A stretch of DNA of 64,000 bases from contig NC_090984.1 of assembly GCF_041146395.1 (NCBI RefSeq), positions 82,967,114 through 83,031,113 of the forward strand, written 5' to 3'. The position numbers were made by a program, and so were the translations under genes. The notes below the pieces were generated by a model, which saw only the letters and a list, made by a program, of their open reading frames with translations, searched no databases and was not told where the DNA came from. This document shows, one piece after another, positions 47,166-61,029 of this stretch. How positions within the stretch are numbered: the stretch's first letter is position 1; the number at the start of each line of letters is the position of its first letter. The DNA comes from Eulemur rufifrons. Lineage: Eukaryota > Chordata > Mammalia > Primates > Lemuridae.

Positions 47166-48639
47166 TAATAGCAACACTGGCAAAAAGAGCCCTTGAACCA
47201 AGAGGGTGTCACTAGTTTTGAATCTGATGCTATCTGAGTACAAAGAAATAGATCCAAGGAGCTAAAATGAGCAGTCTTGTTTCTCTATCTGCATAAGGTG
47301 GCTGAATTCTCCCTGAAATAGAGGCTTTGGACAGCTGCGCTTAAAGAGACATTCCTTTGAGCCTTTATTCTAATATTGTTTTTAAAAGACTGTATGGCAC
47401 CAAGAGTAGTTTCTCCTTTAAAATGTCACTTTGTGTCTTTGGGAAAAGAAAAAATCTGTCATAGCTATTTCACTGGTCAAAGTAAATACCGAAGAAATAC
47501 TTCTCTTGTATCCACAGTTCCCTTTGCGAGAGTAGAATTTCCATGATCTGCTAGACTGACTGAAAAGGCAGAGGCCCCTTTCAGGCTAGAAGCTATGGAG
47601 GACTTCTATACCAGTTTTTAGCCCTCTTGGGTTGGGTCCTCACATTTGGGTCCTCAAAGATCTGAGCATTGCTTGAGAAGTACAATTATTTAGTTGCAAC
47701 ACTTTTCATCCCAAACCAGCGATGGTACCAGATGTTTTGCCAATAGACCTCAGCAAAAGTCTAGTTATATATAACTAATATAACAAACTAGTGATATTAG
47801 TTTGTGGCTATATTTCTGTTATAAATACCAAAACTTCAAGAATGATGACACTTCCTGTTATTTTAATCAAGGGAATGAAAACGCATTTGCTCCACAGTGT
47901 GGCAAATAGATGTTGGTATTCAAGAGCAAATTCTATGTATACCACGGAGTGGTGTTGTGTATATGTTTATATTGGAGGTGGTCTTGGCAGAAAATGTCCC
48001 AGTTATTGTTGCACACTGATTCTTTGCATAATTTTACTATGCATTAAATTCCAGGGTGGGTGTGCGAGCATGTAGAAAAAAAATAGACTTGAGCAAATTA
48101 GCATGTCTTCCCAGACTCAGGCTTAATTAAAATTAGGTTAAGCCTAAGAAAAACCATGGAGTAAATATTTAAATGTGCAATATGAGTCTTTCAATCTTTT
48201 GATAATGAATCACTGTAGATGCAATTTTGCCACAACATATTTAAACAGAGAGAAGGTTGATGTAGCAGACAGCATTACCCTTTTATTCCTTGGTTTCGGA
48301 AACCCCATATTGTTCAGGTAAAGGGTAAAGCAAGCCCAGGAGTGGTTGGCTCCTCTCTTAGCACTGGCAGATGAAGTAAGATTGGTGGAAGCCAATCATG
48401 ATTATGCCTTTCCCCATACAGTGATGTCTCCTGTATCTTCAACCCTTTCCTGTTGGCCCTTTCCCCTATGCCTCTAACTACTTCCCAGTCTTACTTGTAA
48501 AAATCCTACTTCCTCGTTGGCTTAGTTTTATTTCTCTGAATTTCAAGCACTTCACTGGAAAGGAATTTATTCTTGCTGCCTGCTTCACTCCACAACAAAA
48601 ATAATTTTTCCACCTCCATCACTGAACTGCCCAGGCAAA

Positions 48640-49110
48640 GACCAACAGTGACGTTATACTAATCACACTACCCAACTTGACAGGTAATTTTAGTCTTTAT
48701 CTTATTGGATCTTTTTGGTGCTTCTGATCCTACTGGCCACTCACTTCTAGACATCCTCTATTCTTTTCACTTCTCTGGCCATTTCTTTGTGGTATCTCCT
48801 GTGAGGTTCTTATCTTCTGCCTTCAGTATCTAAAATACAGTGTTACCATGGCCTACGGCTGCTCTTCTCTCTCCATGCTGTCCTTGGGTGTCTTGATTCC
48901 TCAAATGGCCTCACCTCCCACGACCTTCAAATAAATCTTCAGCCCTCAGCCTTCACTTGAGTTTTGAACTTATATCCAATTACCTGTTGAACATCTCCCT
49001 GAGATAACACCTGAAGCCCACGTCTAGGAGAACTAGATCCATTACTCAGAATTTCTGAGTTTTCAGTTTCAGTTAATGGCAACAATATCCACTCCTTCTT
49101 TATCACTGTT
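48640..49110 (+). mobile_element. L2 ORF-region fragment, sense
   Basis: 'ctggccatttctttgtggta', 'acttatatccaattacctgt' and 'tgaacatctccctgagataa' resemble the L2 reverse-transcriptase region; no frame is intact. Confidence 0.6.
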
Positions 49111-49789
49111 AACCTGTCTCAGGTCCTCCATCATCTCTCAGCTGCTAGCTTTTGTGGCAGAAATAATAGGTTAGCTTCCTGAGTACGTACTTCCAACCTC
49201 CTTCTCCCTTGCCCACATTTTCCTCAGCTTCTCTTGCAGCCAAAGGTGACCATCTGGTATAGTTCTGACCTAACTACCAGAAATCTGATGGAAGTCTGGT
49301 GGTTTCTGGAAAGGCTCTTGTGCTGATAATGAAAGGGAATAGCAGCATCTTTCCCCATTCTTACTGCCTTAAACACGGATGTGATGTTTTGAACTTGGCC
49401 AGCCATCTTCTGACTGTAAAGTGACACCTATGAGGACAAAAGCATGGCCAAGCAAAAACACAGAAAGCAGATAAGTATCTGAGCCACTCAGTCACCAGAC
49501 ACCTTGTCATGTGAGAAAACAAACCCCTAATTGCTTAAGCCACAGTTACATGCAGCAGTACCAAGTCCTACCTGATACAGTCTTTCCCTAAATTCTTTCT
49601 CTATGTATATCTAAAAACACTTCTGACCACCATACATCCCTGCCTAGCACCCGTTAGCAGAGCTCCCTCCCCTTTGGGTAAAGCTACAGCTATCCGGCCA
49701 GGGTAGGAAGGTCGTCGTAGCTTGGCTTCTGTCTGTCGTCTCCTGCCTTTCCTGCCTTACGTCTTTATCAATGCTGAACTGTCTCTAGG

Positions 49790-50090
49790 TTCCCATCCAC
49801 ACCAGCAGCTGGCCCCTGGTGTGCCTCCGTGTGTCCTGTTCCTTGCCTGGAACACCCTTTCCATCTCTGAAGATCTCTTGTTCCCTCCAATACTCAGTTT
49901 AGACATTGCATCCAGCGGCAGCCTCTCTCGGGTCCAGCTTCCATGAAGAACCTCTCCTCTGTACATCCCCAATACCTGGGCACACCCCTGTCTTAGCTCC
50001 TCACCTGAAACACTGAAATGGTCCATTTGTGTCTGTCCCTTCACCTGGATAAAGGGCCTCAAGAGTAGTTTTCATGTAATGATACACTAT
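49790..50090 (+). mobile_element. L2 fragment, sense
   Basis: 'gttccttgcctggaacaccc' and 'gatctcttgttccctccaat' fit L2. Confidence 0.6.
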
Positions 50091-51067
50091 TGTGTATCTT
50101 TATTTCTTGTGTCCTCTTATCTACTTAGTATCTCCCTTTCAGACTGTTTCTTACCATGAGCATAGGAAAGAGTCGGACCTTAGAAATGTATTCCTTGACA
50201 GTCCCACATGGACACCAGAATGTGAATCAACACTTGAGGACTGGGCTGTCTCCTCCTCATTCTGTGTCTCATGGGTCTAGAACAGTACCTACTTGTTACA
50301 GAAGGGCTATTCAGCAAACCTTTGTTGATGTGAGTTGAAAAAAAAAATGCTGTGAAGAAATCTTTCATAACTCCTAGACTTTTTTTTTAGTAATCCACTC
50401 CCTGATTCTTTGCATATTTGTTACATTCTCGATTCTTGCTGGAAAAAATAGGGATTAAAAGGTTTGGCTTTTATGTTAGCAGATGAGATCCATTCACTGC
50501 TAATTATATTTGAAGATGTTATTGCTAATGGCATTATTTTCCTCTAGAAAGAATAGTGTAGAAAGGCCAATACTGCTCTCCCCTCCTGTAACTCCTACTG
50601 AAAGCACAGGCTGAACCACACAATTTAGCACTTAATTTCATATTAATAACATCAGTATCCATCTTTTTCACAAAGACTTCTTTCCTCACCCATACTGTAA
50701 GTTCCTCAAAGGTTCTACTTTTCACTTCCTTTAAGACTCCTACCGCTGCCTAACACAATGTTGAATAAATAAAGGCTGGTCAACTTCTAATGAGTTGGGT
50801 GACGCCCAAGAGTGACGCCAGCGTGTGCTGTCTCCGTTGGGTAGTGGCTGCGGCTGTGTTTCCAGAGGTTATTGACCTTGGCTGCTTCTTTCCTAGACAT
50901 GCTGTGCTTCTTACAAAATTGAGTCAACTCATTTCTGTTGCATGTGACCTGCTGGCCACTGTCACTTCCTCTAGAAGTTGGTGCATGAGTCAGAACAATG
51001 CTAATGAAGCCAATAGTAATAGTAATAATAATAAAGGAAGCCTTAACTGAAACTTTATAATGTACCC

Positions 51068-51259
51068 CAGCAGTCCCCAACCTTTTTGGCACCAGGGACC
51101 ATTTTCATGGAAGACAATTTTTCCACGGACCAGGGAGAGGGGTATCGTTTTGGGATGATTCAAATGCATTACATTTATTGTGCACTTTATTTCTATTATT
51201 ATTACATTGTAATATATAATGAAATAATTACACAATTCACCATAGGTTGGGGACCCCTG
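51068..51259 (+). mobile_element. MER1-type hAT-Charlie element, internally deleted
   Basis: Termini 'cagcagtccccaaccttttt' and 'ggttggggacccctg' are inverted. Internal 'ggaagacaatttttccacgg' and 'tgtgcactttatttctatta' are MER1. The 8-bp duplication is atgtaccc/atgtacag (51060-51067 and 51260-51267). It is inserted in an antisense MIR. Confidence 0.92.
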
Positions 51260-51267
51260 ATGTACAG

Positions 51268-51475
51268 AACTCTGGCTAAGGACCATACATGCAATATATG
51301 CATTATTTCATTCACCCAATGAACATGCCTGTTTGCAGATAAAGAAAATGAGCTGAGAGGGATTAAGTAACTTGATCAAGAACCCAGCCAGCAAGGGTTG
51401 AAAGCAGAATTTCATCCCAGAAGGTCTGACTCTAGGACCCAAACTTTTTACCACCCAAGACTATAGAGCTGGTGC
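51268..51475 (-). mobile_element. MIR SINE, antisense (right part)
   Basis: 'gcattatttcattcacccaa', 'gcagataaagaaaatgagct' and 'aagcagaatttcatcccaga' fit reverse MIR; its left part precedes the MER1 copy. Confidence 0.65.
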
Positions 51476-51694
51476 TCTGGTAGCCCGGTTGCTTTGCTCA
51501 GGAACATGGTCATAGACTGTACCTCTAATTCTGCCAACCTGATGAAAGAATTCTAATATTCCCTGTCATTTATAAAGTTGGAATTGTATTATCTTTATCG
51601 AATACCATTTTATAAATGCTCAGAAAATTATAAATATCTAAATTTTGTAGAGGAAACATGACTCCATACCCTTAATGAGTTTGCAATCTAGATT

Positions 51695-51845
51695 TGAAGA
51701 TAATAATAACTATAATTTATTATTTGTTATGTAGCAGACACTGTAATACACTATTTGCAATCCTTATGACAACATACAAGAGAGGTAAAAAGAGATTCTG
51801 AGAATTTAAGTGACTTGCTCAGGCTACAACAGCTAGCAGTAGCTG
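51695..51845 (-). mobile_element. MIR SINE, antisense
   Basis: 'tgttatgtagcagacactgt', 'aatttaagtgacttgctcag' and 'gctacaacagctagcagtag' fit reverse MIR. Confidence 0.75.
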
Positions 51846-52354
51846 AACTGCCCCAAGGGGCCACATCACACACAAACATAGTTATGCTTCATTAATCTGG
51901 TAACAGGAACCTGGTTCATAACCATCCAGAATGACTGTGAATTCTGAAATGAATCAGAAATCCTCCAAGCATGAACATCAGAAATCACAATAAAGAATGA
52001 AGAAAAGAGAAATGTGAAGGCTACAAAATCTCCTCCATCTTTGATTCCATTGAGAGAGATATATCCCCAAGCAGTAGAATGTCCACATCAGACACTATTC
52101 ATGTTTCTTGATACTGTAATACCACTGCCAAAATTAGCATGGGGAAGAACAAGGTCTCACATCTTAAATAATGTGCAGGGGGCTACATTCCAAAGCTGCT
52201 CTTCTTTTTTCTTTTTTACCATGGACACACAGCCTGATAGATAGCCCGTGAGTTCCACAGCGTGCATTCCCCACTGACAAAGTCAGATGGGAAAGGGGTC
52301 CCTTCCTCTGTGAGGGTTTGATTACCGAGGAGCCGGAGCAGACCTCAGGAACAG

Positions 52355-52500
52355 CTGTGGTTCTCAATAATAGCTGCACATCAGAATCACCTGGGGAACT
52401 TTTTAAACTCTCAAAGCCCAAACCACATCCCAAACCAATTAAATCAGAATTCCTTGGGTCAGACTGAGGAATCAGAACTAAGATTGAGTCCCACTGTTGT
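52355..52500 (+). mobile_element. MER5A-type hAT element
   Basis: 'gtggttctcaataatagctg', 'cacatcagaatcacctgggg' and 'attaaatcagaattccttgg' follow MER5A. Confidence 0.85.
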
Positions 52501-53399
52501 ATAGACATCTTATACATACATTTTTCTTTGGTCAAAGTACTGATTGGTTGAATCTATTTTCAATATTTTTTCAAGATAAAAGAGTCTCTTTTATAGTTTA
52601 TGGTGCAAAGCAGTAAGATTTAAGGAAATTCTTCAAGAGTTTGCACAGATTCAATACTTTTGTTGGGGGGGGGGGCGTGGAAATATGATTTTACCATCTC
52701 CGTGGCCAATTTTTATAGGAGAGTAGAAGAAAAAAGCAAGGCTCCCAAATGTTCCCAATTATATGTCAACTCTGTTAACATACATCTGTGGCTTACAGAG
52801 CTTCCTTTGATGAACCACACTAAATATTGCCATGTCAGGCAGCAGGCAGAGAATTTGGTCAGGAATTAACCACAATCCAACCCTTGGCAATAGTTTCCAG
52901 GACACACCTGATATTTGATATGCAGCCTAAGGGACATATCATTTCTCTATATTCCATCCTTGTATTAACTTAGATCATCATAAAATAATGTACTTGGATT
53001 GTATTTTACCACCTGCAAAAAAAAAAAAAAAAAACTTGACTAAGACTGAATTTATGCTTTTGACTTTTTACAGAAGGTCTTTATGAGAAAAATCAACTTG
53101 ATATACTTTTCTGTATCTTTCTGTAAAACTACATTCAAAGACATTGTCTACTATTTTAATGAATTTTCTCATATAAGGTTTATAAGTAAAATGTCTCCTA
53201 AAATTTGGGACCAGGACTAAGTGGGTAGCCAGTCAAACTGGGTGCCTCTTAATTACACTTTGAGAAACTCCATGTGGATCACTTGGCGCCAGCCAGAAAA
53301 CCCAAGAGTTTAATCCAGAGTTCATTTCATTTTAGAAAAGCATTTGAGTTGGATATCAATTCTTCAAATTTGTTGGGCTGAACACTGAACAAGTCTCCC

Positions 53400-53792
<393 letters not shown>

Positions 53793-54364
53793 AAAGAATG
53801 AAGTTCGTAGATACACTTCCTACAAAGTGTCTTGTCCCCTTCTCATTCTCACTGTCATCATATAGGCACAAGTCTCGCCACCTTTTCCGTGACAGTTATA
53901 TCACATGACAGGTTATATCTTGTCATGATATAATGCTCACTGGTCCTTCTTATTCTAATCTATCCCTGCTTCAGTCCACATGCTCCAGTCTATTGGAGTT
54001 CAGCTGCTGCTGATTAAACATCCTAAAATACCTTAATATGCCCCATTCTTAGCTCAAAGGCATCCCTTGACCTAGCATTCAAGATGAGTGTTTGAATTGT
54101 TCGTACATCTGCTTCTAATAATAACTACATGGAAATGGAAGAGGAAGCAGAGGCCCAACCATGGCAGCTATGAAGGAAGAACTGGAAAGGGTGAGAGTGG
54201 GGACAAAGAGCCAATGCCCCTTTCAGGTCGTGGGAATGAAAGACGGGCATGGACATGAAAGCAGGTGGAATCAGTGAAGCACCACAGAGAGGGTGTTTTA
54301 TTTGTCAGTAATAGATGTCCGTGAAGATAACACCACGTAGGAAAAAAGAAAAAAAAATAACCTC

Positions 54365-54470
54365 GAGTCAGAAAGAAAGAAAGAGAAAGAAAGAGAGAAA
54401 GAAAGAAAGGAAGGAAGGAAGAAAGAGAGAAAAAAGAAAGAGAGAGAAAGAAAGGAAGAAAGAAAGAATT
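54365..54470 (+). repeat. Purine-only (GAAA)n/(GGAA)n microsatellite
   Basis: About 105 bases made almost only of A and G on the plus strand, with GAAA, GAGA and GGAA units mixed. Confidence 0.95.
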
Positions 54471-54574
54471 TCAGCCTATCAGAGAAACAGCTGTCTCATT
54501 TTAGAAAGACTCTGTTGTAGGTTTTGGTTCATAATCTTACTAGATTAGAACAATCCTTACATTTACAAAGGAGT

Positions 54575-54735
54575 TTGTGGTTTACAATGTGTGATTCACA
54601 TGCGTCATCTCTTGTAAGTCATACCAACATCCTTGAGAGATGAGCATTGGTATCCTCATGGAGAGGGTGGGTGACACACCCAAAGTCACCTAGCTAGGAA
54701 GGGGCAGTACCTGATGTAATCTGCACTGTGGAATT
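54575..54735 (-). mobile_element. MIR SINE, antisense
   Basis: 'acaaaggagtttgtggttta' and 'acacacccaaagtcacctag' fit diverged reverse MIR. Confidence 0.6.
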
Positions 54736-54904
54736 TTGTTTGTTTGTCTGCAGACACATTATCTGTGTTATCCTGAACCAAAACCCTGGACTTTGGATGT
54801 GAAGTTTGGTGCATTAGACCCTCCACCACGGCTGTCTCTTTTCTCTAGCACTCACCATTGCTGTAAGTAGCCCTGGAGTAATCATGCACTGTAAGTAGTA
54901 GAAA

Positions 54905-55135
54905 TAATAATAATATATATCTTTTATCAAATGTTTCACGATCCAGGCATGCATTATTTCATTTAATCCTCCTAGCAACTCTTTAAAGAGAATGATATTT
55001 TTTATCACCTTTTATATCTATGAAGTGAGGCTCAGAGAAAAAAATTAGCTAACACAGCTACTAAGTGGTGCGGCTGAGATCTGACCCTGAGTAGGCTGAC
55101 TCAAAACCCTGAGTACTTAACATCATGATGCCATG
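54905..55135 (-). mobile_element. MIR SINE, antisense
   Basis: 'tatttcatttaatcctccta', 'atgaagtgaggctcagagaa' and 'cttaacatcatgatgccatg' fit reverse MIR. Confidence 0.75.
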
Positions 55136-55194
55136 TTCCCTAGAACCTTATGAACATCTCTGCCTTTCTAAATTGTCCTTTAATTGTGTCATTT

Positions 55195-55352
55195 GGTCAG
55201 GCGTGGCAGCTCATGCCTGTAATCCTAACTTTGAGAGGGAGAGGAGGGAGGATTGCTTAAATCCAGGAATTCCAGGTTACAGTGAGCTATGATGATGCCA
55301 CTGCACTCTAGCTGGTACAACAGAGTGAGACCCTGTCAAAAAAAAAAAAAAA
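55195..55352 (+). mobile_element. Alu-related monomer with target duplication
   Basis: 'ggcagctcatgcctgtaatc', 'gtgagctatgatgatgccac' and 'tgcactctagctggtacaac' with an A-tail, flanked by gtgtcattt at 55186-55194 and 55353-55361. Confidence 0.92.
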
Positions 55353-57079
55353 GTGTCATTTGTCTCCCATTGCCATTTCTTTAACTTTTATTCTGTACAA
55401 GAACGTACAGTGTACTGATAAACAGGGACATATATCAATTAATGATTCAGGAAAAATCCTAAGCATTATGTACCCTTGAGCTCCATTATGGATTTGATCT
55501 ACTTGGATTTCACACATTTTCTTCCTTATTTCATAGACTTGTCACCTTTTAAGACTGAAGGGGGTCTGAGAAATCCTGTAATCTAACCCCCTCATTGTGG
55601 TGTGACAAAACTGACTCGGAATGATTCAGTCACTCATTCAAGTGTCACAGCACAAACAGTAACAGAGAAGATGTTCAATTTCCCAGTCTAGTGGTCAGTG
55701 AGCCAAAGTTCCAGCCCTCCTGTCCCACATCAAGCCAGAGATAAACGGAGACAGAACAGAATCCTCTCTCAGATCAGCGCAGAGAACCAGTGACGCGCTC
55801 TTTCTGAGCTTTCTGGCTACTACTTCTTCAAACACAGAGTACATAGGAAGGGCTTAAGAGCCCTTTGTCCACTTGACCTAGATATCAGAGCATTAACTAG
55901 CTAGTTGGGATTGTAAAGAGCTTCTTTAGCCCCTACTTGAAGCATCTGGCTGCCACAGTAAACAGAATAACAGGTAGGATGGAATACGCAGAAAGCTGGC
56001 TTCATGCTCTTCCTTCTTTTCTGGCAGGAGGGAGAAGGTTGTTTATTACAAGAAAGGGAATAAAAATAAAACAATAGACAGGCACTTGGAGGAGGGCCCC
56101 TGCACTAGCTTAGACCCTCAGGGGTGCTGTTATGTGAAGTGGTCACCCGTTAAGAACATCTGGTGCACCACGGCCATTACTTACGGTGCCATTTTAAAGA
56201 CTTATTTACACAGAACAGTCTGGTTCAGCCTCTATTTACAAACCCAAATTTGTCAGGCCTGAATCATTAATAAGCTGCTTGAATAGGGTCGGCCTCTTTT
56301 TTAGGCTGAGCTGGGACGAGGAAAGCTTAGCCTTACAGCCTCGGGCTCAGCAGATTCTGTTGTGTTATTTTTGGCTTTTTTCTCCTCCTCCTCCTTCTTT
56401 TCCTCTTGTTTTTGTTTTGTTTTATTTTAATTGCCCCTCCATATGACAAACTTAAAGGAAAAATCTAACTGGGAACAGTGCAATTATTTTGCCAAACACT
56501 ATGCTAATTGCTGAAGAGATATCTCATGCCACTCATAAATGCTACAGTTTACATTTTGGAGCCTCAGCAGATACACACAGTGACAATCTACAAAGCTGGC
56601 AGAGGAGAGAGAACCTGCCTGTGGCCCTCAAGTGCCTTTTTCGTTCATAGTTTTGACAGAAGGAAGACAGAGATTGAGGAATTTAAGACATACGTGATCA
56701 AACAATCTTTTGTATCTGACTAACTGAGGTGTAAGGAAAGGTAACCCTTTGCCTCGCGTGTGAAGGGGGCGCTGCCTGGTGTTAAAGCCCCCTGGACATC
56801 ACCTGCAATCTGCGTAGCGCATTCGTGAATAACTGAGTGCTGACCTCCACTTAACAGTTTGCAGTAATGTGGGGAGTTTCCAAGCTATGGTTCTGAACTC
56901 CCAATCTTCCCTCAAGTAGCAAGAATATCACAGTTAATTTATACTTGTCAACCACCTTCGTCAATCCAAAAGCAATTCCTCTTAACTCTACCCAGAAAAT
57001 TTACAGGTTGAATCAAGACTTATTGAGAGATTTTTAAAAAAATAAAACATTAATTAGATATTTTTTAATAGCGTGTTTC

Positions 57080-57880
57080 TTTTTTAAAAGTTATTGAAAA
57101 ATTTATCGCCAGTAAAATTTACTTTTTTTGGTGTACAGTTCTACGAGTTTTGACAAATGCTAAGAGATGTGTAACCACCACCACAATCCAGGTACAGAAT
57201 GGTTCCATCACCCTAAAACATTCCCTAATGCTCCACTTTCCTCACTCCACCTCTAATCCCTGGCTACCACGTCTACTGGTTCTCCAACCCTATAAAGGCA
57301 CCTGTAAGTGGAGTCTTTTCCATAATGTCATATAAATGGAATCTAGCCTTTTGATCCTGGTTTCTTTCGCTTAGCATAATGCATTTGAGATTGACCCATG
57401 TTGTTGCATAAATCAACAGTATGTCCCTTTTTATTGCTAAGTAGTATTCTGTTTTATGGGTGTACCACAGTTTGTTTATTCATTCACCAGTTGAAGGGCA
57501 TTGAGCTGTTTTCCAGATATTGGTGCTTATGAATAAATCAGCTACAAACATTTATGTACAGATTTTTGTGTGAAGATAATTTTTTCTTTCTCTTTTTCTA
57601 GGAGTGGAATTCCCGGGTCATATGCTAAATGTATGCTTAACTTTATAAGAAACTAGCGAACTTTTTAATCCAGATGGGCTGTACCATTTTACATTCACAT
57701 GAGCAATGTGTAAATGTTCTAGTTTCTCCACATGCTCTCCAGCATTTGGTGTTATCGCTATTTTTTACTTTAGCCATTATGATAAGTGTGTAGTGGTACC
57801 TCATTATAGTTTTAATTTGTGTTTCTCTAATTATTTAAGGTATTGAGCTTCTTTTCATATAATTATTTGATGTCTATGTA
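57080..57880 (-). mobile_element. L1M fragment, antisense
   Basis: 'gtacagttctacgagttttg', 'aatgtcatataaatggaatc', 'cattcaccagttgaagggca' and 'taactttataagaaactagc' are antisense L1. The same L1 region occurs at 12866-13340. Confidence 0.85.
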
Positions 57881-57889
57881 TCCACATTT

Positions 57890-58260
57890 CTAAAGTTTTT
57901 ATTTTATTTCAAACATGATACACGTTTGTCATTAAAAATTAAAATATTATAGAAATATGTTATATAGAATACAGAGATTTTCTATAATAATTTTCATTTC
58001 TAGATATAGCTACCGTTAACAACTCAATGTATATTCCTCCCCTTTCTCTCCATGTATATGCTAATATATATTACTTATATAAGTTTTTTGTAAAAATAAT
58101 GGCATTTTATACATAGCACTTGAGAAAGTCCTTTTATCGCTTAACAATAATCTTGTATGGTCTTCCACATCAGTATATTATATAGATCTACCCCCATTTT
58201 TTCTGATGACTGTGTGGTATTCAGATGTATGCTTTATTTATTTATTATATTTTCTAGTAG
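57890..58260 (-). mobile_element. Further L1-like AT-rich fragment (tentative)
   Basis: 'agatctacccccattttttc' and 'tgatgactgtgtggtattca' recall antisense L1 3' text; weak. Confidence 0.4.
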
Positions 58261-61029
58261 AATATAAATTAGGTTTTTGATGTCGAAAAAGTCACGTTTT
58301 GACATCTATATGTTTGAACATAATAGCAATTGTATTTCTAATATATTCTAGTAAATTTTTGAAGCTGTACAAACTTCAGGATGAAATTATACATTGCACA
58401 TTGCCCAGCTTTGAACTGAAAATTATGTTGCAGCAATAAGGACAATTTTAGAAAGATGTGACCCGTTAAATTATGTTGAAATATGAAACAAGTTCCAGTT
58501 AATTTCATGTTAATATCTTAAGAGACTTGGAACATGGGTAGCTGCTGTCTCAGAAGGAACAGCAAGACTAGCAGGGAATTTATTATATTGTGTTATTGCT
58601 CCCCGGTGTTTTCCACATTAAACAAACTGATTCTGGTATGAACTTTCAATTATTTTACTTAAAGGCAATTCCTTTCTGCATCAATCACACCTATTAACTC
58701 ATAATATTCTCATGGGGGTTAAAGTACTATCAGTGTCCTCTTTTTTATTTATTTGGTTATTTCTAGTGACTTAACCTTAGGCCCCTATGCTTGCTTACAT
58801 TTAGAGAGATAAAGGAAAAATACTAACAACCTGTTCATTCTTAAGTAGAAGATTCTTTTGGTCTTGGCCTTTTTAGCCATAGATAGGCATATTTAATCCT
58901 AGAAGGCTATACAGAGGTAAGAAAAAAAAAGGAAATATTAGAGACCTTAGTGGGTATTTCCTCTTCCACTCTTGTCTCTTAAGAGTATTTAATCTTTTGA
59001 TTTTCTAAGCAAATCTTTTGCAGCTGCTTAGTTCTCTCTTCGGGCCAAGGACCCTTTGTTTATAGTAACTGCACCCAAAGAATTCTTACACAAGTTGTAC
59101 TACTTAAGGTCTTTTGTAAGTCTCAGACTTTATCACATCGTTGGAGAAACAGAACCATACTTTTCTTTCGCAACATTCCTGCTGGTCAAAGGGGAATGTA
59201 GAGGATTTAATTCTTTAAATATCAAGTCTTAACCCAATAGCACTTGTGATTTGCATGCATCAATGTATCAGAAAACTTTATTAAGCCTGTGGCTGGATGC
59301 ACCTACCATTTCCATGCAAAGCGAATTTAGGGTGCCCCAAGAAGGGACCTGGGGTAATACTTTAGTCCATCTGGATTCAGGTGGTTGTCTTTCTTCACCT
59401 TAAAACCAGCAAGAATGAAAAAGTCTAAGAAACAAAACAACTAGACCACGCTCATCTAGAAAAGATTAGTTCCAGATATTCCAGATATCTGTCAGTTTAC
59501 AACTTCTCAGTTCCACGTAAACAATTATTTTGAACCCGTTTTTAAAGCCCTTGAAGATTTTAAAAAAAATTAAGTATCATTTAAAAAAAATCATCAACCT
59601 CCAAATTACACAGTGAATTGAGCTAATTCTCAACTCAACATTTTTCCTAAAAGCTCAATGGCTGTGACCAAAGAAGTTCCTTTTGTTCAGCTATGTCTGT
59701 TCAACCCCCAAACCTAATATGATACAAACATCTGGATCATAAATGCCACTTTATGTCGAACAGTTGACACTTGTTGAACCATTTTAGGGACGAGATAGCC
59801 AAAGCCAGGAGGGGTCTGGTGACACATCCCAGACCATGTAACTCTCCAGCAGTTGAGGACAGACTCAAGTCCAGACCCTTTGATCCTTCCATGTTATTTC
59901 CACTGTACGACAGTAATTTTACCCAAAATATTCAGATTTTAAAAATTAAAACCACAGCTAATCATTCTGATGTTTTCTATCACCCAGATACAGGTCACTG
60001 TAGCACGTTAAGTTGTTACTCTAAATGAGAGTGTTACAGAGAATCATTCAAAATCAAAGCAACCAGATAATTTATTTGCATCTTTCCAAGGAGGAAAGAG
60101 ATTGATGATCCAATACGTACACATATAGTCAATGTACACTTTTTTGTATTAACAGTATTTGAGATTTTCTGAAGCACAGATATTGATGTAATTCAACTCT
60201 CAAGTCACTTGATGCTATGCATTTATTCCTAGGTGTTTACGTGAAAGCAGGTGGTCAATTGTTGCTCCTTCAGAGATATGAGAGACTTTTCTGTATTAGG
60301 TAGGCATCATTCATATCAACTTTTCCATGAAGATTAAGGGCACTGAAATGTAGGCTGTATTAAAAAAAACTAAATGGAGATGGTTTTGTGATTGACTTAG
60401 TGTTCTAAGTCATGCATGAAGTAGTTGTTCAGGGTATCATTCTTCTACAGTCTCTGAATTTTAGAAATGTATTGTTTTACCAGTTGTGCATTAAGGAGAA
60501 CTATATAGCTAGTCCCTTAAAATTCTGATGTAATAGAAACAATTGTTAGAAACTGAGTATTAGTTGATCTGGTAGCAATAAAGAAATCTTTATAGATATT
60601 AAAGAAAGTGCAGATAACGCCTCTCTGAAAGGACGTAAATTTACTGTAAATCCAATTTCACTAAATAATTGGTCCCAGTTTTGAAAACTGGAAAAAACAT
60701 CTCTCCCAATAGATCATAGTATCAGAAGAACAAGAATGTTTCTTGAGTGTTTGTGATCTGTATTTTCACCAGTGTGCATACAGTGGATTTTGAAATGCTT
60801 TATTCAGATTATGTGTGAACTTGATTTGTTTTAATAAATAAAGCTGAATGGTTTTTAATGTAGGTATGAGGTCACTGATATATATTTTTTGGCATTATGT
60901 AGATAATACTTCATCTCTGTCTAGTCTTACTTGACTAACATTACTTCTCTCCAGTCCCTATTTATTTCTCTGTTTCCCCCCAAAAGCTCATCATCTACAT
61001 GGTTCATACACTTAGGTCCAGCCTTAGTC

